From Chrysophaeum taylorii (Eukaryota; Sar; Pelagophyceae; Pelagomonadales; Pelagomonadaceae): DNA of 41,103 nucleotides. Location: assembly GCA_029834535.1 (NCBI GenBank), contig JAQMWT010000558.1:1-41103 (forward strand), in the 5' to 3' direction. The position numbers and the translations under genes were made by a program. The notes beneath the pieces were generated by a model. The model ran no database searches and was not told the DNA's origin. It was given only the letters and a program-made list of their open reading frames with translations. Of the stretch, positions 1-10,076 are shown in pieces; positions within the stretch are counted from its first letter, which is position 1, and the number at the start of each line of letters is the position of its first letter.

Positions 1-352
1 TATTGCTCAGAGTCGGGCTTCTTGCGGAGGATCCACTTGAGGGCCAAATAAGTGTTGCGCCTTTTTCCGAGGGAGGCGAATCACATCCCAACAACCAAGT
101 TGACCACATAGCTGTATTCTTTAGCTATGGCTTGCAACCAACCAGGACGCCTTGCATTATCGGAGCCGAAAGCACATAATAAATGGTAAGTGTGGTTTTG
201 CAACGTCTGAATACTGCACGCCTTTTCGAAGCAGAGTATACTTCTTGCATGAGGATCAACTTGAAGGGTGTTAGCCAAAAAAGGGGAAGGCCACGAACTA
301 ACAACAAAGCCAACAGAAGAGACATACGAAGAGTGACAGGGGGAAACAGAAG

Positions 353-577
353 TTGACAGAGGGAAACAGAATGGCCCGTATCGACATCAGAATGGCCCGT
401 ATCAACATCAGAATGGCCCGTATCAACATAATGGCCCGTATCAACATCAGAATGGCCCGTATCGACAAGGCCCGTATCAACATCAGAATGGCCCGTAACA
501 ACATGAGAATGGCCCGTATCAACAGAATGGCCCGTATCAACATGAGAATGGCCCGTATCAACATTGTAACAGGATGA
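353..577. repeat. Minisatellite, about 21-base unit, in the Copia spacer
   Basis: About ten imperfect head-to-tail copies of a unit reading GAATGGCCCGTATCAACATCA on the plus strand. Several copies are shortened to 15-18 bases. The array lies between the integrase C-terminus and the reverse transcriptase start of the Copia element, where these elements usually have a variable low-complexity linker, so it probably arose by expansion within the element. Both strands stay open across it because most unit lengths are multiples of three. Confidence 0.85.
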
Positions 578-699
578 AACATGGCCCGCAAAGTTTGTTG
601 ATTTGTCGACTTTGCGCGGTCGGCCCCGTTTACGACGTAATGGTGCACGTTTCGTATTGGCGGTAACAGGTAGACATGTTTGGGGTGATCAGTCCTGAT

Positions 700-2460
700 A
701 AGGCCGGCTCCGGAGCATCAAAACAGGATATTGGGTTGACGGCCGAAGATAGACGAGGGTCGTAATAAAACAAGTCAGGAAAACGAGAATCCACGAGAGA
801 CGGAGGCGGGTTGAGTGGACAGTGACTTACGCAGAGCGAAATTTTCGTCAAAAACAACATCAATCGGTGTGGATGACAGGACCTGTGGGGCGTTGAAGCA
901 ATATGCGATATCCAGGGCCAGCAGGGATACCCAATGAAGATACCGGTTATAGCTTTGGTAGGCCATTTGTCGCCAGTGAGAATTGCAGCAGGACAGCCCC
1001 AAACACGAAGAAAATCGACACGCGGGAGTGTTTCAGCATTTCATATGGCGTCGCATATCCAGGATTAGAGGCATTTGGCATACGCTCAGAGATGAAGTCA
1101 GCCGTTTCCATGGCCAACGCCAAAAATCAGGTGGACGGTGCGCATGTACCAAAAGTTGCGAGTAATATCCGCGGTTGCGCGATGAGAGCGTTCCACAACA
1201 CCGGAAAAAGCGTGAGCCTGTGAAGTTTTGGACTGTGCTGCCGGAGCGCGCCGAAGCGCAATATTGTTGCCCAGACAGAAGGTTTCGAATTGGCCCATAA
1301 GAGAGCGGTCACGATCGGTGTAGATGAGGGCAACGCGATATCCGAATGGGCGAACCACGGTAGACAAAAAGTTCGAGTTGTCGAGCGTTCGTAAGGGCAT
1401 CGTCGTGGAGCAAAACGTGCGGCGGCGCGTATGATCATCGACAAACGTGAGGATCGCGCGATCGTGATATATGTAGGATGGGACGCCAGCAAACAGATCG
1501 GCGTGGATAATAAGGTAGGGCGCAACGGCACGTGGACGAGACGCTCGGAGGAAGGAGACGAAGTGGAAGCATGGCTTTACGTTGGCCAACATGCGCAGCA
1601 TGCATTTTACCGAGAGCACAAGCAGGACAAAGAAAGCGACGCGGAGCTCGGGAAAACGGTGCGCCAACAGCAAGAGAAGACAAACGCCGAAGATAGGCAG
1701 GACTATAATGACCAAGACGAGCATGCCAAAGATCGGTTAGTTGAGTGCGTTGAGACACAGCGGGAAACGCACAAGGATCATGGACACGAGGGGAAGAAGA
1801 AAATGCCACAAAAGGTGAAACGTAGTCCGTGTAGGGCGCAGCGGTCGTATTGCCGATCCAACAGACGATCAAAAGAAGGAATAACGTGATGCGTTTGGCG
1901 GTGACGTAAAATACGTTGCGGATAAGCAGGATCAACGGCCTGAATGGTGTGGCAATCGTAACCAACTTGTTCAAGGGAATGATCCGAAAGAATCCGTTTG
2001 TCACCAAGGCCAGGAGAGATGAGGGTATGCGGAAACGCGACATGTATACCATGAGGGGCGGAGAGAGTGGGTGCAGGAGAAGGAAGACCACGATTGTCAA
2101 GAGGACCAATTGAAGGGAACGTTAAGTGAGCAGTGCCAGAACCGGAAACAGAGCCAGTGCCGATAGCAAAGTGATGGAATGCTGTTGAGTGTTGTCCAGG
2201 TCAGTGAAGCCAGCGGAGAATTAAAGGCTGACGTTGGCGCCGGTATCATAGACAACGAGACGGGTTGGTGCTGTGAAGGTAGTCGCGCTCACGAGCGGTG
2301 AGCAGAGCGGTAAGGGCGTTGGTGGAGGAAGGACTTGGTGAATGGAGGGAGATGGAAAAAGGTGGAAATTGTAGGACGGGTAGGTGGGTGCAGAAAGGGA
2401 TGGGTCAGGAAGGGTGAGCGGTGGAAGGCGGACAGAGGGTGGTGGAGGGTGGCAACGCAA
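700..2460 (-). pseudogene. Copia pol fragments: protease, pre-integrase, integrase
   Basis: Several frames must be combined. At 2221-2260 the minus strand encodes LVVYDTGANVSL and then stops; DTGA is the aspartic protease active site. At 1435-2109 lies LWHARLGHYSP followed by CPACALGK, the GAG-pre-integrase zinc-binding pattern. At 1098-1724 the integrase core shows the first Asp in IIHADLFAG, the second Asp in IYTDRDRSL and the catalytic Glu in VVERSHR. At 961-1075 PGYATPYEMLKH matches the TPYE segment typical of Copia integrase C-termini. At least three frame changes and internal stops show that it is non-functional. Confidence 0.8.
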
Positions 2461-3607
2461 GAAGCGGCGGAGAGGATTGAGATGGCGGCAAGGGTGGATT
2501 GGGGATGAAAAGATGGTGTTGGTAGAAAGGGTGGATGGGGCCTAGGTGAGTATTGGGGAGTGGACCGAGGTGGGTATTGGGAATGCAACCGACGTGGGTA
2601 TTGGTGTTGATGCCGTGGGCGGGCGGTAGCTTGTGAGTGCAATAGCGCTGACGCTTATGACAATCATTCTGGTGATGGCCAGGAATACCACAAAAGTGAC
2701 AAAGATCAGTATGGCGTTGGCGCTTGCGATGAAAACCACGTGAAGATGAAGGTGGGTGACGGAATGATGATCGAAAAGAGGGGCGTGGGCTAGAACGTTG
2801 TTGAGAGCGCAAAGCATTGAAGCGATGAAAATACTTTTCAGAAGGATGGCGACCATAAAAGTTGGAGCGTTCACGATGACGGGGACTTTCACGGAACGTA
2901 GCATGGACGTGCATAGACTTGGTCTGAAGATAATCAAAAACTTTACTGTGGAGGCGATCAACGAAACCATCATATGTGCGCAATTTAGGATCAAGTGCAA
3001 TGAGATCTTTAGACAAGAGCGAGTCGGGGATTTTCGTTTGGAGCAGCTGCAATGCAGTTGAGTCAGGGAAATCTTGATGATGCCGAGCAACTTGAACACC
3101 AGTGATGAACTTGTTAAGAAAGGACTCAAGTTCATCGATGTTATTGCACACCAAGGAATGCAATGAAGCAATTGCAGACTGAGCGACACGATCTCCATGA
3201 CCCATGTAAACATCAGTAATGCGTTTGTAAAGCCGCGTGAAGTTCATATCGCGGTTTTCACGGATATCCGCACGATCAGTATCATGCATTGGTAGTGCCA
3301 TGAAGAGTGCACTGTACCAGCGTTGCTGCTTGAGACCAAATTCTTCTTCAGAGCAGCCAGAAGCGGAAATGCTAGTCCAAGTGTCAGTGGTCAAGATAAT
3401 GCGATCACCGGTGGAAATGATCATGTTTTCCAAGCGCCGGGCCCAAGGGTGAAAAAGATGTCGCTCACCGCTGAAAGCATCGAGTTTTTGCGAAAGCTTG
3501 CTATCCTTAATTATTAATTTCGATCGAGGACATGATAAACGATAACGAACCGAACACGTAGCAAGGAACTGAAGCCGAGGAGGAGTCGCTGTTGTCCGTG
3601 AAGTCAA
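2405..3607 (-). pseudogene. Copia gag-like protein with CCHC zinc knuckle
   Basis: This 400-codon reading frame is the best-preserved part of the Copia element. Its N-terminal half (from about residue 37, KLDAFSGERHLFHPWARRLE) resembles the capsid-like UBN2/gag region of Copia elements. A CX2CX4HX4C zinc knuckle (CHFCGIPGHHQNDC) follows a basic, Ser/Arg-rich stretch and would bind RNA. The C-terminal 70 residues are Pro/His-rich. The protease motif follows in a different frame (2221-2460), so either a programmed shift or decay separates gag and pol. No ATG context was tested, so the exact start is uncertain. Confidence 0.75.
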
Positions 3608-4830
3608 GCTCAGGGCGTTGGATCTTGAACACCTGGAACCATGTTACGAATGGTATGAGGCGTTAGACTAGCGATAGGAGAAAGACGTAAGGATACTGGA
3701 TACGTGGTGCAGGGGTAAGTGTCATAGCTTCTTCACAGGGTGGGTGGTGGTGATAAGGGTTTCTCATCTTCGAGACTGGAATTTTATTTATTTATTTATT
3801 GTAGGCCAACAAAATGAAACTTCTTCAGAAGAAGTATGGCTCCTCGGGACCTGTTGTTGTTGAGCGGCCGCTGACGCATCGAATTGAGCTCGCCCGGGCC
3901 TGGCGACGCGGGCGTTGAGTCCTTTGATGTCCAAGGCTACATTGTTGGCTACGTGCGATCACGTCGGGAGTGGTGAGTTCGATGTCGATGTCGGCGCGCG
4001 TCCGAAAAAACTTCCGACGAAAGTTGAAATGGTCGGTGGGCCATATGTTTATATTCGGAGGACGGCGACGGTCGTCGGAGCCTATAAACCACGAACTCCG
4101 GGCGTACTCCGAATAAAACAATCTCGCGACGAGATGCGGTAATTGTCGCGAGACGCGGTCGTTGTCGCGGCACGAGAGATTTTCGTCCTTCGCGTCGGAA
4201 AACGCGAGCAGCAGCATTCACTTGACTCTCGCAGGCCGAAACCACGAAATTGGTGGTATGTTGTCGACATTGCCAAGAAATTCTGAGGGGCGATGTGGTC
4301 TCGCGGCGAGATCGGCGACCAGCATCGACGCGCCGCGAACGCCGCGCGCGTCGTCGAGAAGACGATGAACTTGAGTTAGACTGCGCGCTTAGACAACAAA
4401 ATTTCCGTCGACGTGCTTTCGAAGCTGTAGTCTCTCTTGGCTTGCGTCGACAGCTCGCGACAGTGCACGTCGGCCGTCGATTTCGCAGGCGCCGTGGCGT
4501 GGCTCGTACGCGCGAAGGAGCGCTTCGCGTGCTCACATGTTTGACGACAGCACGACCTCCGAGAAGGGCCCGATGCGTGGCCGCCGCGACGACCCCCACG
4601 TTTTCCAGCTCGTCCTCGGCCACCCGGACTCAGCCCCGGGCCTAGTGTTACTCCGAGACGGCGCTCGTTGACGAGCTAATCCGCGCAGCGACCTCGACGT
4701 GACGACGGCCAACGTCTTTGTCCTTTTCCAGCCACCAGCCCGCACCTTCCTCGCCGGCCGCTCCATACCTCGCTGCCGAGCTCGCGGCGAACACAGTTTA
4801 TTTATCCGGGTGCCGTCGAGCACCAAAGTC
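3608..4830. other. Intergenic region without a supported gene
   Basis: This holds the Copia upstream flank, a short TTTA tetranucleotide array at about 3779-3802, then roughly 1 kb of GC-rich sequence. Long arginine-rich frames are open on both strands between 3900 and 4830, but none shows a domain, a convincing start or consistent composition. I see no RNA gene. Confidence 0.5.

Positions 4831-4860
<30 letters not shown>
4831..4860. repeat. (ACTA)n microsatellite
   Basis: Thirty bases of ACTA tetranucleotide repeat, seven and a half units, without interruption. Confidence 0.95.
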
Positions 4861-4861
<1 letters not shown>

Positions 4862-4878
4862 TCAGACCTCTCCCGAGC

Positions 4879-5105
4879 ATGGGAGCCAGGCCGGACCGAC
4901 AGGAGCCAGTCCGGAATCACGGGCCTGTAGACGAGGGGCGCCGAAAGGTGGGTCGGCGGAGAGTGATCATCAAGCTTGTCGCCATGCGACGAGGAGACCG
5001 CGATGTGACTGACAACCAACTCGTCGATAACCTTCCGTCTGCGCCCCCCGGCCATACCCCGTCCCACTGCGAACGTTCCGGCTGCCAACCGGCCCGCCCG
5101 AGAGG
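4879..5105. repeat. Diverged dispersed repeat, copy A
   Basis: This resembles 14577-14800 in the same orientation. Shared landmarks are GACGAGGGGCGC, then GGGACCGCGAT or GAGACCGCGAT, then a C-rich stretch with CCGTCCCACTGCGAACG here against CCATCCAAGTGCGAATG there. Similarity is modest with several gaps. Nothing identifies the family. A single-base-resolution alignment was not possible by eye. Confidence 0.4.
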
Positions 5106-5460
5106 TGAATAGGTGCCAACCTACGAAGTCACTGCCCGAAGCTTAGTCAACCGGCTCCAGGTTGGCGACATCCCGCGCCCGCTCGTCGACAGACAGTGCC
5201 CCGGTCCTTTGAAGCGCAACCCTGGCGTGGCTTCGGAAACCGCAAGATGGACTTAACAACTCCAAGGTGCTCTGCCCCGTGCTTACAGTAAGTAAGTAAG
5301 TAATCCTCATTTTTGGTACTATCCACCCCCCCACGCCGGCAGGGAGTCGAGGTTGGGCCGGGTAAGACATCACGAACGAAACAAAACAACGGGCGATGAC
5401 GACATCGTGTGCCCTCGACCCATCTCCATGCTGGTCAAAAAAAAGCGCGGGTCTTAGGGC
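5106..5460. other. Intergenic, nothing recognised
   Basis: Apart from a short GTAA microsatellite at about 5287-5303, no coding signal, RNA gene or repeat was identified here. Confidence 0.5.
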
Positions 5461-6446
5461 ATGCCGTCGCACAATACATTATTACCCAGCTGTGATGGCT
5501 TCGCTTTTTTATGGTTAACCCAGGACTTGCCCAAAACAAGATGTCTCCATTGGCGGTGTGTAGAAAAGCCGACCTCGCTTTTTACTTATTCGTCCCAGAA
5601 TAGGCGCGATAATTATTGGGAGTTGTCCAGGCTGTGCTGCAAATGATTCGAAGTTTTGTGTGTTCGAGTCCCCCCCCGAGGCGGAGCCCCGCATTCTTCA
5701 ACCGCCCCGCATTCTTCAACCACTATTTATTGAATGGGGGATGCTCGACGGGCGCCTGGACGCCAGTCACCCAGGCGGTGCCCCCCAGTCTACAACCACG
5801 ACGTGTTGAATGGGGAATGTCCGACGGCCTTCGGCATCAGCCCTCAAGAGTCGGAGCCACATCCCTTCAACCACTACATATTTGCCCGGGCGATGCCCGA
5901 GATGGCCCTCGACACAAGTCCCCCGCTTGGTGGAACCCCGCACTTTGAGTGCTCTTCAACCTATACGCAACCTACGTAACTACTATAGCTATTGAAGGGG
6001 GGGCTACGAACATCTACGTACGGGCGGAGCCCCTCGTCGCCAGTGCTCTTCAAGCACTTAACGTTGAATGAGGGGTGTCATTCGACGGCACTGAGCGTCA
6101 GCCCCCCGGTGGCTTTTTACATTTAATGGGGATGCCCGACTGCCCTGAGCGTCAGCCCCCTCGTGGCTCTTCAAGCATAAAACATTGAATCAAGGGTGTC
6201 CGACAGCCCAGCGCGTCATACCCCCCATTGTTCTTCATGCGCCACGCATTGAATCGGGATGTCGGCGGCCATGGGCGTCAGACCTCTTCGTGCACTACAT
6301 ATTGAATGGGGGATATAAGACGCTCCCTCTGGCGAAGCCCCGCATTGCCAGTGCTCTTCAAGCACAAGACATTGAATGGGCGAACTAAACATGAGTCCCC
6401 CTGAGGCAAAGCCCCGCATTGCCAATGCCTCTTCAACATCGAGAAA
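5461..6446 (+). repeat. Left arm of a long inverted repeat built from 50-75-base modules
   Basis: This arm matches the reverse complement of 40160-41103. The outer part of both arms, translated in the same sense, reads FLWLT-DL-KTRCLHW, and the inner part shares GAATGGGCGAACTAAACAT with few differences. The second half is made of about ten modules whose junctions carry the pattern CTTCAAGCACA-GACATTGAATGGGG, an imperfect TTCAA/TTGAA palindrome. Homology ends at about 6446 in this arm and 40164 in the other. No protein family was recognised, and the open frames through it are probably incidental. Confidence 0.85.
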
Positions 6447-6654
6447 TGCAGTAGATACTACTACTTGCAGTGAAGGGGGTTTTTAAAGGTCGACTGTTTA
6501 GATGGGGGGGGGGTGACAAAGGGGGTATTAATAACCCCTTGGTCCGATGGAGGGGAGCAACACCCAAGGGTAAGAGTAAACTAAATAGCGCTACGCCCCT
6601 AAACACAACAGTGAATAACCGGAAAAAACGGTTATCATCCGGACATTATAATAA
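6447..6654. other. Spacer between inverted repeat arm and Helitron remnant
   Basis: About 200 bases unique within the window. It contains a small perfect hairpin, ATAACCG and CGGTTAT separated by seven bases, near 6616-6636. The hairpin is absent next to the second Helitron copy, so it is not clearly the Helitron terminal hairpin. Confidence 0.4.
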
Positions 6655-6829
6655 TTTATACAAGTGCAGGTCAGTAGGTCAGTAAGTTCACCTAGTCCCA
6701 ATCTCTAACCCTAGTAAGTTCTGGTCTGGTCTCAGTAAGTTCACCTGGTCAGTTAGTTCACTTAGTCCCAATCTCTATCCCGGCGCAAACCCACTCGTGC
6801 TCACACCCACTCACCCCACTCTCCTTTGA

Positions 6830-6895
6830 GCTCGTCGCTCTCACCTCCGCTAATCTAAGCTGCTTTGATCCGCACGCGCCGCCAACCTTTGAGTT
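6830..6895 (+). repeat. Dispersed 60-base motif, copy 1 of at least 4
   Basis: CTAATCTAAGCTGCTTTGAT followed by CGCCGCCAACCTTTGAGTTT. Other copies lie at 14310-14372, 26145-26215 and 38430-38490; a weak fifth may lie at 24330-24385. Two copies lie within Helitron remnants and two follow retroelement tails, one of them directly upstream of Psb28. Confidence 0.65.
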
Positions 6896-7556
6896 TGAGT
6901 TGTCAAAAAACTCCAGTAAGCTCACCTGGTCTCAGTAAGTCCACCTGGTCACTCAGTTCACCTAGTCCCAATGTCTAGACTCAGTAAGTTCACCTGGTCC
7001 CAGTAAGTTCACCTACAGTGCGCGTCGCCGGGAGGGGGCTTATCGGTATTGCGCAGCACGTATGGGGTAGGGTGGAGTCGTCATATCCTCGGGGTTGCCG
7101 AAGGACAGAGAGCCACGTAGAGCTGGACGTGACAGAAGACGGGCTTGGGTGAGAGGACGCCGACCTCGCGGATCGTTTGGCGTCGGCGGGCCTTAAGGGA
7201 TACAGGTTGGAGGAGCCTCGGTGACACAACACGATCGATCATGTATCTGGTACCGTTGCAGTGGCCGTGCGACGGGTCGAGGTTGCGAAGACTTTAAGCT
7301 CGCGATCAAAGTCAGCATGCCGTTGGTTGTCAGGGAGTTCAAAACTCGGGCCGAAAAGAACTCCGACGCCTCGTCTCCGGGGAAAAAAGGCCGCGGTCAT
7401 GCGCGCGTTGTCAGCATCGACAACATCGTTTCGACGGGGCGTGAGAATGGCGCGCCGAAAAAGCCGCCGCGGGTCGTGGAAATAGTCTGCGAGGTCGCCG
7501 TAGACGGCTTGGAGGTCTGGCCCGCGGGCCTGCCTGATCCTTACCCTAAATCGAGG

Positions 7557-7572
7557 GACAAACAAACAGACA
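7557..7572. repeat. Target site duplication, left copy
   Basis: GACAAACAAACAGACA, identical to 7820-7835, immediately before the inserted retroelement tail. The uninterrupted counterpart lies in the ACAA/ACAG-rich tract of the second Helitron copy at about 39270-39310. Confidence 0.8.
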
Positions 7573-7819
7573 ACCCCGCCCAGGCCGCCCGATCCCAGCA
7601 GGACGTCACCCTTCGTCGCACATACGTCCGGCGGCAGCATGCGTACGACCTACGGGCGGGGCCCGTCCTCTCTTCGCCTGCCCCACGCCTCGGCGATGAC
7701 CCCGACTAGGTCCCGCGTACTTATCTCCGCCCGTCAGGCACATCCCTCATACCCCACAAACCCACCCACATCCTTCATGCTCCCCACACACACCCCCCTC
7801 TTAACAGTCGACATTTAAA
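7573..7819 (+). mobile_element. 5'-truncated non-LTR-type retroelement tail inserted into Helitron remnant 1
   Basis: This 247-base segment is nearly identical to 13850-14096, which is the 3' end of a longer copy. It encodes the last residues of that copy's reading frame (ending APRLGDDPD at a stop near 7707) followed by about 110 bases of 3' UTR ending in ACATTTAAA. It is bordered by a perfect 16-base duplication, and the other Helitron copy (39270-39310) lacks it. Truncation at the 5' end plus a target duplication is the hallmark of target-primed reverse transcription; no reverse transcriptase is visible in the window, so the class is inferred. Confidence 0.8.
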
Positions 7820-7835
7820 GACAAACAAACAGACA
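7820..7835. repeat. Target site duplication, right copy
   Basis: GACAAACAAACAGACA, identical to 7557-7572, directly after the inserted retroelement tail. Confidence 0.8.
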
Positions 7836-7860
7836 GACAAACATCTGTCGATTAGTAGTT

Positions 7861-8330
7861 AGGATGTGACGCACTCAGGGGTTCAGTGGTGGTTTATGTT
7901 TTTCACCGCCACGTCAGCTTACCCCCCCCCCTATTTTCATGACCCTGTCTGTGCGGCGCTCTGCCCGCCGTTCTTCGCCTTTCGCTCGCTCGTGCGGGCC
8001 GCTCTTGCGCCGCGCGTTCCCGCCCTGACTACGCACGCCTGGCTCCAGGTGCTCACCCGGCGCCCCTCCCGCCGCGCGACCTCTCGCCGCGCGCCTCAAT
8101 CCTTTCGTCCCGCCACATCGCGTGATTCATTATTGATATCGTAATTGTGCAACTCCGAGGCAAAAAGAGCCAGAATGGACGGTCGTAGAGGAAGAAAAAG
8201 CTCAACTGCCAGGCTCAAAGAGCCAGAAGGAAGAAACGTGAAAGGGGAGACAATGGAGCGCGAGGGGCATAGGGGTTACACAGAGTGGGGCTGATGGTGT
8301 TGAGCTTGGTAGTGTTGAGCTTGCCAATCT
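7861..8330. other. Intergenic, nothing recognised
   Basis: GC-rich sequence with open frames on both strands but no domain, repeat or RNA gene that I can support. Confidence 0.5.
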
Positions 8331-8333
8331 TAC

Positions 8334-8760
8334 TTGCCTCTTTTTTTCCCCCAGCCGCCGGCGTCGTCGTCGTCGGCAGGGGCGGCGCCGGGGTCGTCGA
8401 CGATCTCAACATCGCTGTCTTCATCGGCGGTGGCGCGTTCTTCCTTGCCGGTAGCGCACTGCAGGAGGAAGTCGCCGATCTCCGCGGTGCAAATGCTAAT
8501 GAGGCAGACGTTGATGTACGTGAAGAGAAGCATGCGCACCGTGTAGGTATTGAGGCAGGAGCGGGCCTTGGTGTGGATGGCCTTGTGGGCCTTGCAGGCG
8601 CGCTCGACATCGGCAGACTGGACAGCGAGCATGTCGAGACTGCTCGGCGGTGAGGACGATCTTGGGAAGCTGGTTGCGGCCGGTGACGCGCCATGCGGCG
8701 AGGAAGGATGTCATCTTATTGTGCTTCCAGATCTTCAAGTCGACAATGGTGATGCACCGG
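8334..8760 (-). pseudogene. hAT-family transposase, C-terminal dimerisation region, frameshifted
   Basis: The minus strand reads FLAAWRVTGRNQLPKIVLTA in one frame and, after a one-base shift near 8640, LDMLAVQSADVERACKAHKA then KARSCLNTYTVRMLLFTYIN. This matches the hAT C-terminal pattern: a Trp, a Pro-containing helix, then S-SADVER, a conserved helix and a final Leu-rich helix. An acidic tail (DEDSDVEIVDD) follows. The catalytic DDE core upstream (8760-9120) was not recognised. This is a dead fragment of a cut-and-paste transposon; confidence in the family is moderate because only the last domain is seen. Confidence 0.6.
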
Positions 8761-9120
8761 ACTTGCCCACATGGGCGTGTTCTGCACTCTAGCTCTCGCC
8801 CTTGTTCATGACGTCCCTGGGTGCTCCAAATCCGAGCACGGCGATCGACACGGCGCTGTCGCGCAGCACTGCGGCCCCCAACAGCCCGATGTCGCTGCAC
8901 AACTCGAATTTGAACGATCTATGGCCGTTTTGTGGGAGCAAACAGCCATCACGGACTTTTCTCGGTTGATCCCGGTTAATTACATTAACGGTCTGGTATC
9001 AGAACGATGAGGTCCCATTCGGAGAGGGATGCGCGTGACCGTGTAAGAAGCATCGGTGGCGTCTCGGGACTAGACCAAGTTGTTCAACTGAAGCAAGTGC
9101 GGTTCGTCACCGTAGCCTGA

Positions 9121-9870
9121 CTATTCCGCGAACTTGGTCCGCATACCCAAGCACGTCTTAGGAACTTCCCGAAGGTGCAAGGGATGACTAGAAACCAACA
9201 AACGCACGCGTTGGCTCATGAGATTGGGCGTGATGTCGTGGAAATTAACGACGTAAACAAACGGATGTAACCGAGCGACATAAGAGACAATCGAGGCTTC
9301 TTGTTCAATCAGCCACAGCAGAAACTCTGGCTTCTTGCACATCTTCATGGTCCAGTGGGTTGCAGTAACACCTTTGCCAATGTAACGGGAAGTTAAGTTG
9401 CAACGTGTAGAATGCCCGCATGGAGGCGATGCAATGCACATAGACGAAGGCCTTTCTTCCTCTGGCAAATAGCTATTGATCAATCGCAGGGTCGTGTCAT
9501 AGCGCCCACAGAGAGTGTGCTGAACAACGCGAATGTTCGGAAAGTTTGCGCGATGAATCGTGCTTGCGTTCTCAGAAAAATCAAGAGACAATACGACACG
9601 AAAAGACGTGCCACACATTCTGTTCGCGCGTTGCAGTCCCAAAGTGCAGCCTCCAGGTCCGCTAAGCAGCATGATCACTTTCATATACGTGAGCGGTAGC
9701 CGTTGGGCTTTTTCATAGCGCTGGTGAATTTCACACTCAGTGGCGTATCTACGTTTGTGCTCATCCTCATCGGATCGACGACGGTAAGAGTCGTCTTCGT
9801 AATCCCTTTCCTCAGGGGAGGGCGTCGACTGACCAGATAAATGGGAGCAGCCTGCTGTCGCGCCAAGCAA
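9121..9870 (-). CDS. Cytosine-5 DNA methyltransferase-like protein inside a mobile element
   Basis: The 249-residue frame shows the order of C5-methyltransferase motifs. Motif I, which binds S-adenosylmethionine, is KVIMLLSGPGGCTLGL (64-79), followed by RVVLSLDFSENASTIHRANF (91-110) like motifs II/III. Motif IV is IASPPCGHS (146-154) with candidate catalytic Cys151. WLIEQE (186-191) sits where ENV of motif VI is expected, with Glu189. MSQRVRLL (218-225) resembles QxRxR of motif VIII. The N-terminal 60 residues are charged. No target recognition domain or motif X is obvious, so it is short for a complete enzyme. The listed start is a TTG; the frame is open further upstream to a stop near 9918, so the N-terminus is unsure. 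Activity is unproven. Confidence 0.65.
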   Translation of the reverse strand: MLGATAGCSHLSGQSTPSPEERDYEDDSYRRRSDEDEHKRRYATECEIHQRYEKAQRLPLTYMKVIMLLSGPGGCTLGLQRANRMCGTSFRVVLSLDFSENASTIHRANFPNIRVVQHTLCGRYDTTLRLINSYLPEEERPSSMCIASPPCGHSTRCNLTSRYIGKGVTATHWTMKMCKKPEFLLWLIEQEASIVSYVARLHPFVYVVNFHDITPNLMSQRVRLLVSSHPLHLREVPKTCLGMRTKFAE

Positions 9871-10076
9871 AATCGGCGGGGGAGAGTCGTCGACCTGAGT
9901 GAGGTGACTGACTTCCTACTGAGAGAGAGAAGGAAAGATTCCCCTTATCATCAGAAGCTGCGGTTGCGTACGTCCTTCTCACCAACAGTAGAAATCACGT
10001 CCAACTCGTCTTGACTACGAACAATGTCGCCAAGAGCCTGAGCTTCTCCTTGCATCACCGTGGTCGGAACTTCCTG

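Larger units (their letters stand above)
1..3607 (-). mobile_element. Decayed Ty1/Copia-type LTR retrotransposon, gag to start of reverse transcriptase
   Basis: On the minus strand the domains run in Copia order: gag with a zinc knuckle, a DTGA protease motif, the GAG-pre-integrase domain, the integrase core, the integrase C-terminal TPYE region, a low-complexity spacer, then the first part of reverse transcriptase cut by the window edge. In the first 80 bases the minus strand reads LGKRRNTYLALKWILRKK, which resembles the gkkaigcKWVfkiK segment at the start of Copia RT. Integrase before RT is diagnostic of Copia rather than Gypsy. Frames change several times and stops interrupt pol, so this copy is dead. 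No LTR or primer-binding site was recognised beyond 3607. Confidence 0.85.
6655..7860 (-). mobile_element. Helitron remnant 1: end of PIF1-type helicase plus tandem-repeat flank
   Basis: This and 38290-39330 are direct repeats. On the minus strand the conserved order of a Helitron PIF1-like helicase C-terminus can be read in shifting frames: RRAILTPRRNDVVDADNARM (about 7380-7460), PGDEASEFFSA (about 7350), then CNGTRYMIDRV (about 7230-7260). The final TINKSQGQT block is shortened in this copy. The frame breaks at a TTTTTTCCCC run and elsewhere, so the helicase is dead. At 6665-7015 lie tandem copies of CCCAGTAAGTTCACCT. A 247-base retroelement tail is inserted at 7573-7819. Confidence 0.75.

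Noticed and set aside
353..577. CRISPR-like repeat array
   Set aside because: Units are about 21 bases with no unique spacers and lie inside a eukaryotic retrotransposon, so this is a minisatellite.
3949..4645. Long frames on both strands suggesting an Arg-rich protein
   Set aside because: Neither strand shows a domain, signal or consistent composition; simultaneous openness on both strands is expected in GC-rich DNA.
5655..5680. tRNA T-loop-like GTTCGAGTCC
   Set aside because: No cloverleaf can be formed around it, and the homologous position in the inverted copy (near 40915) lacks the T-loop sequence.
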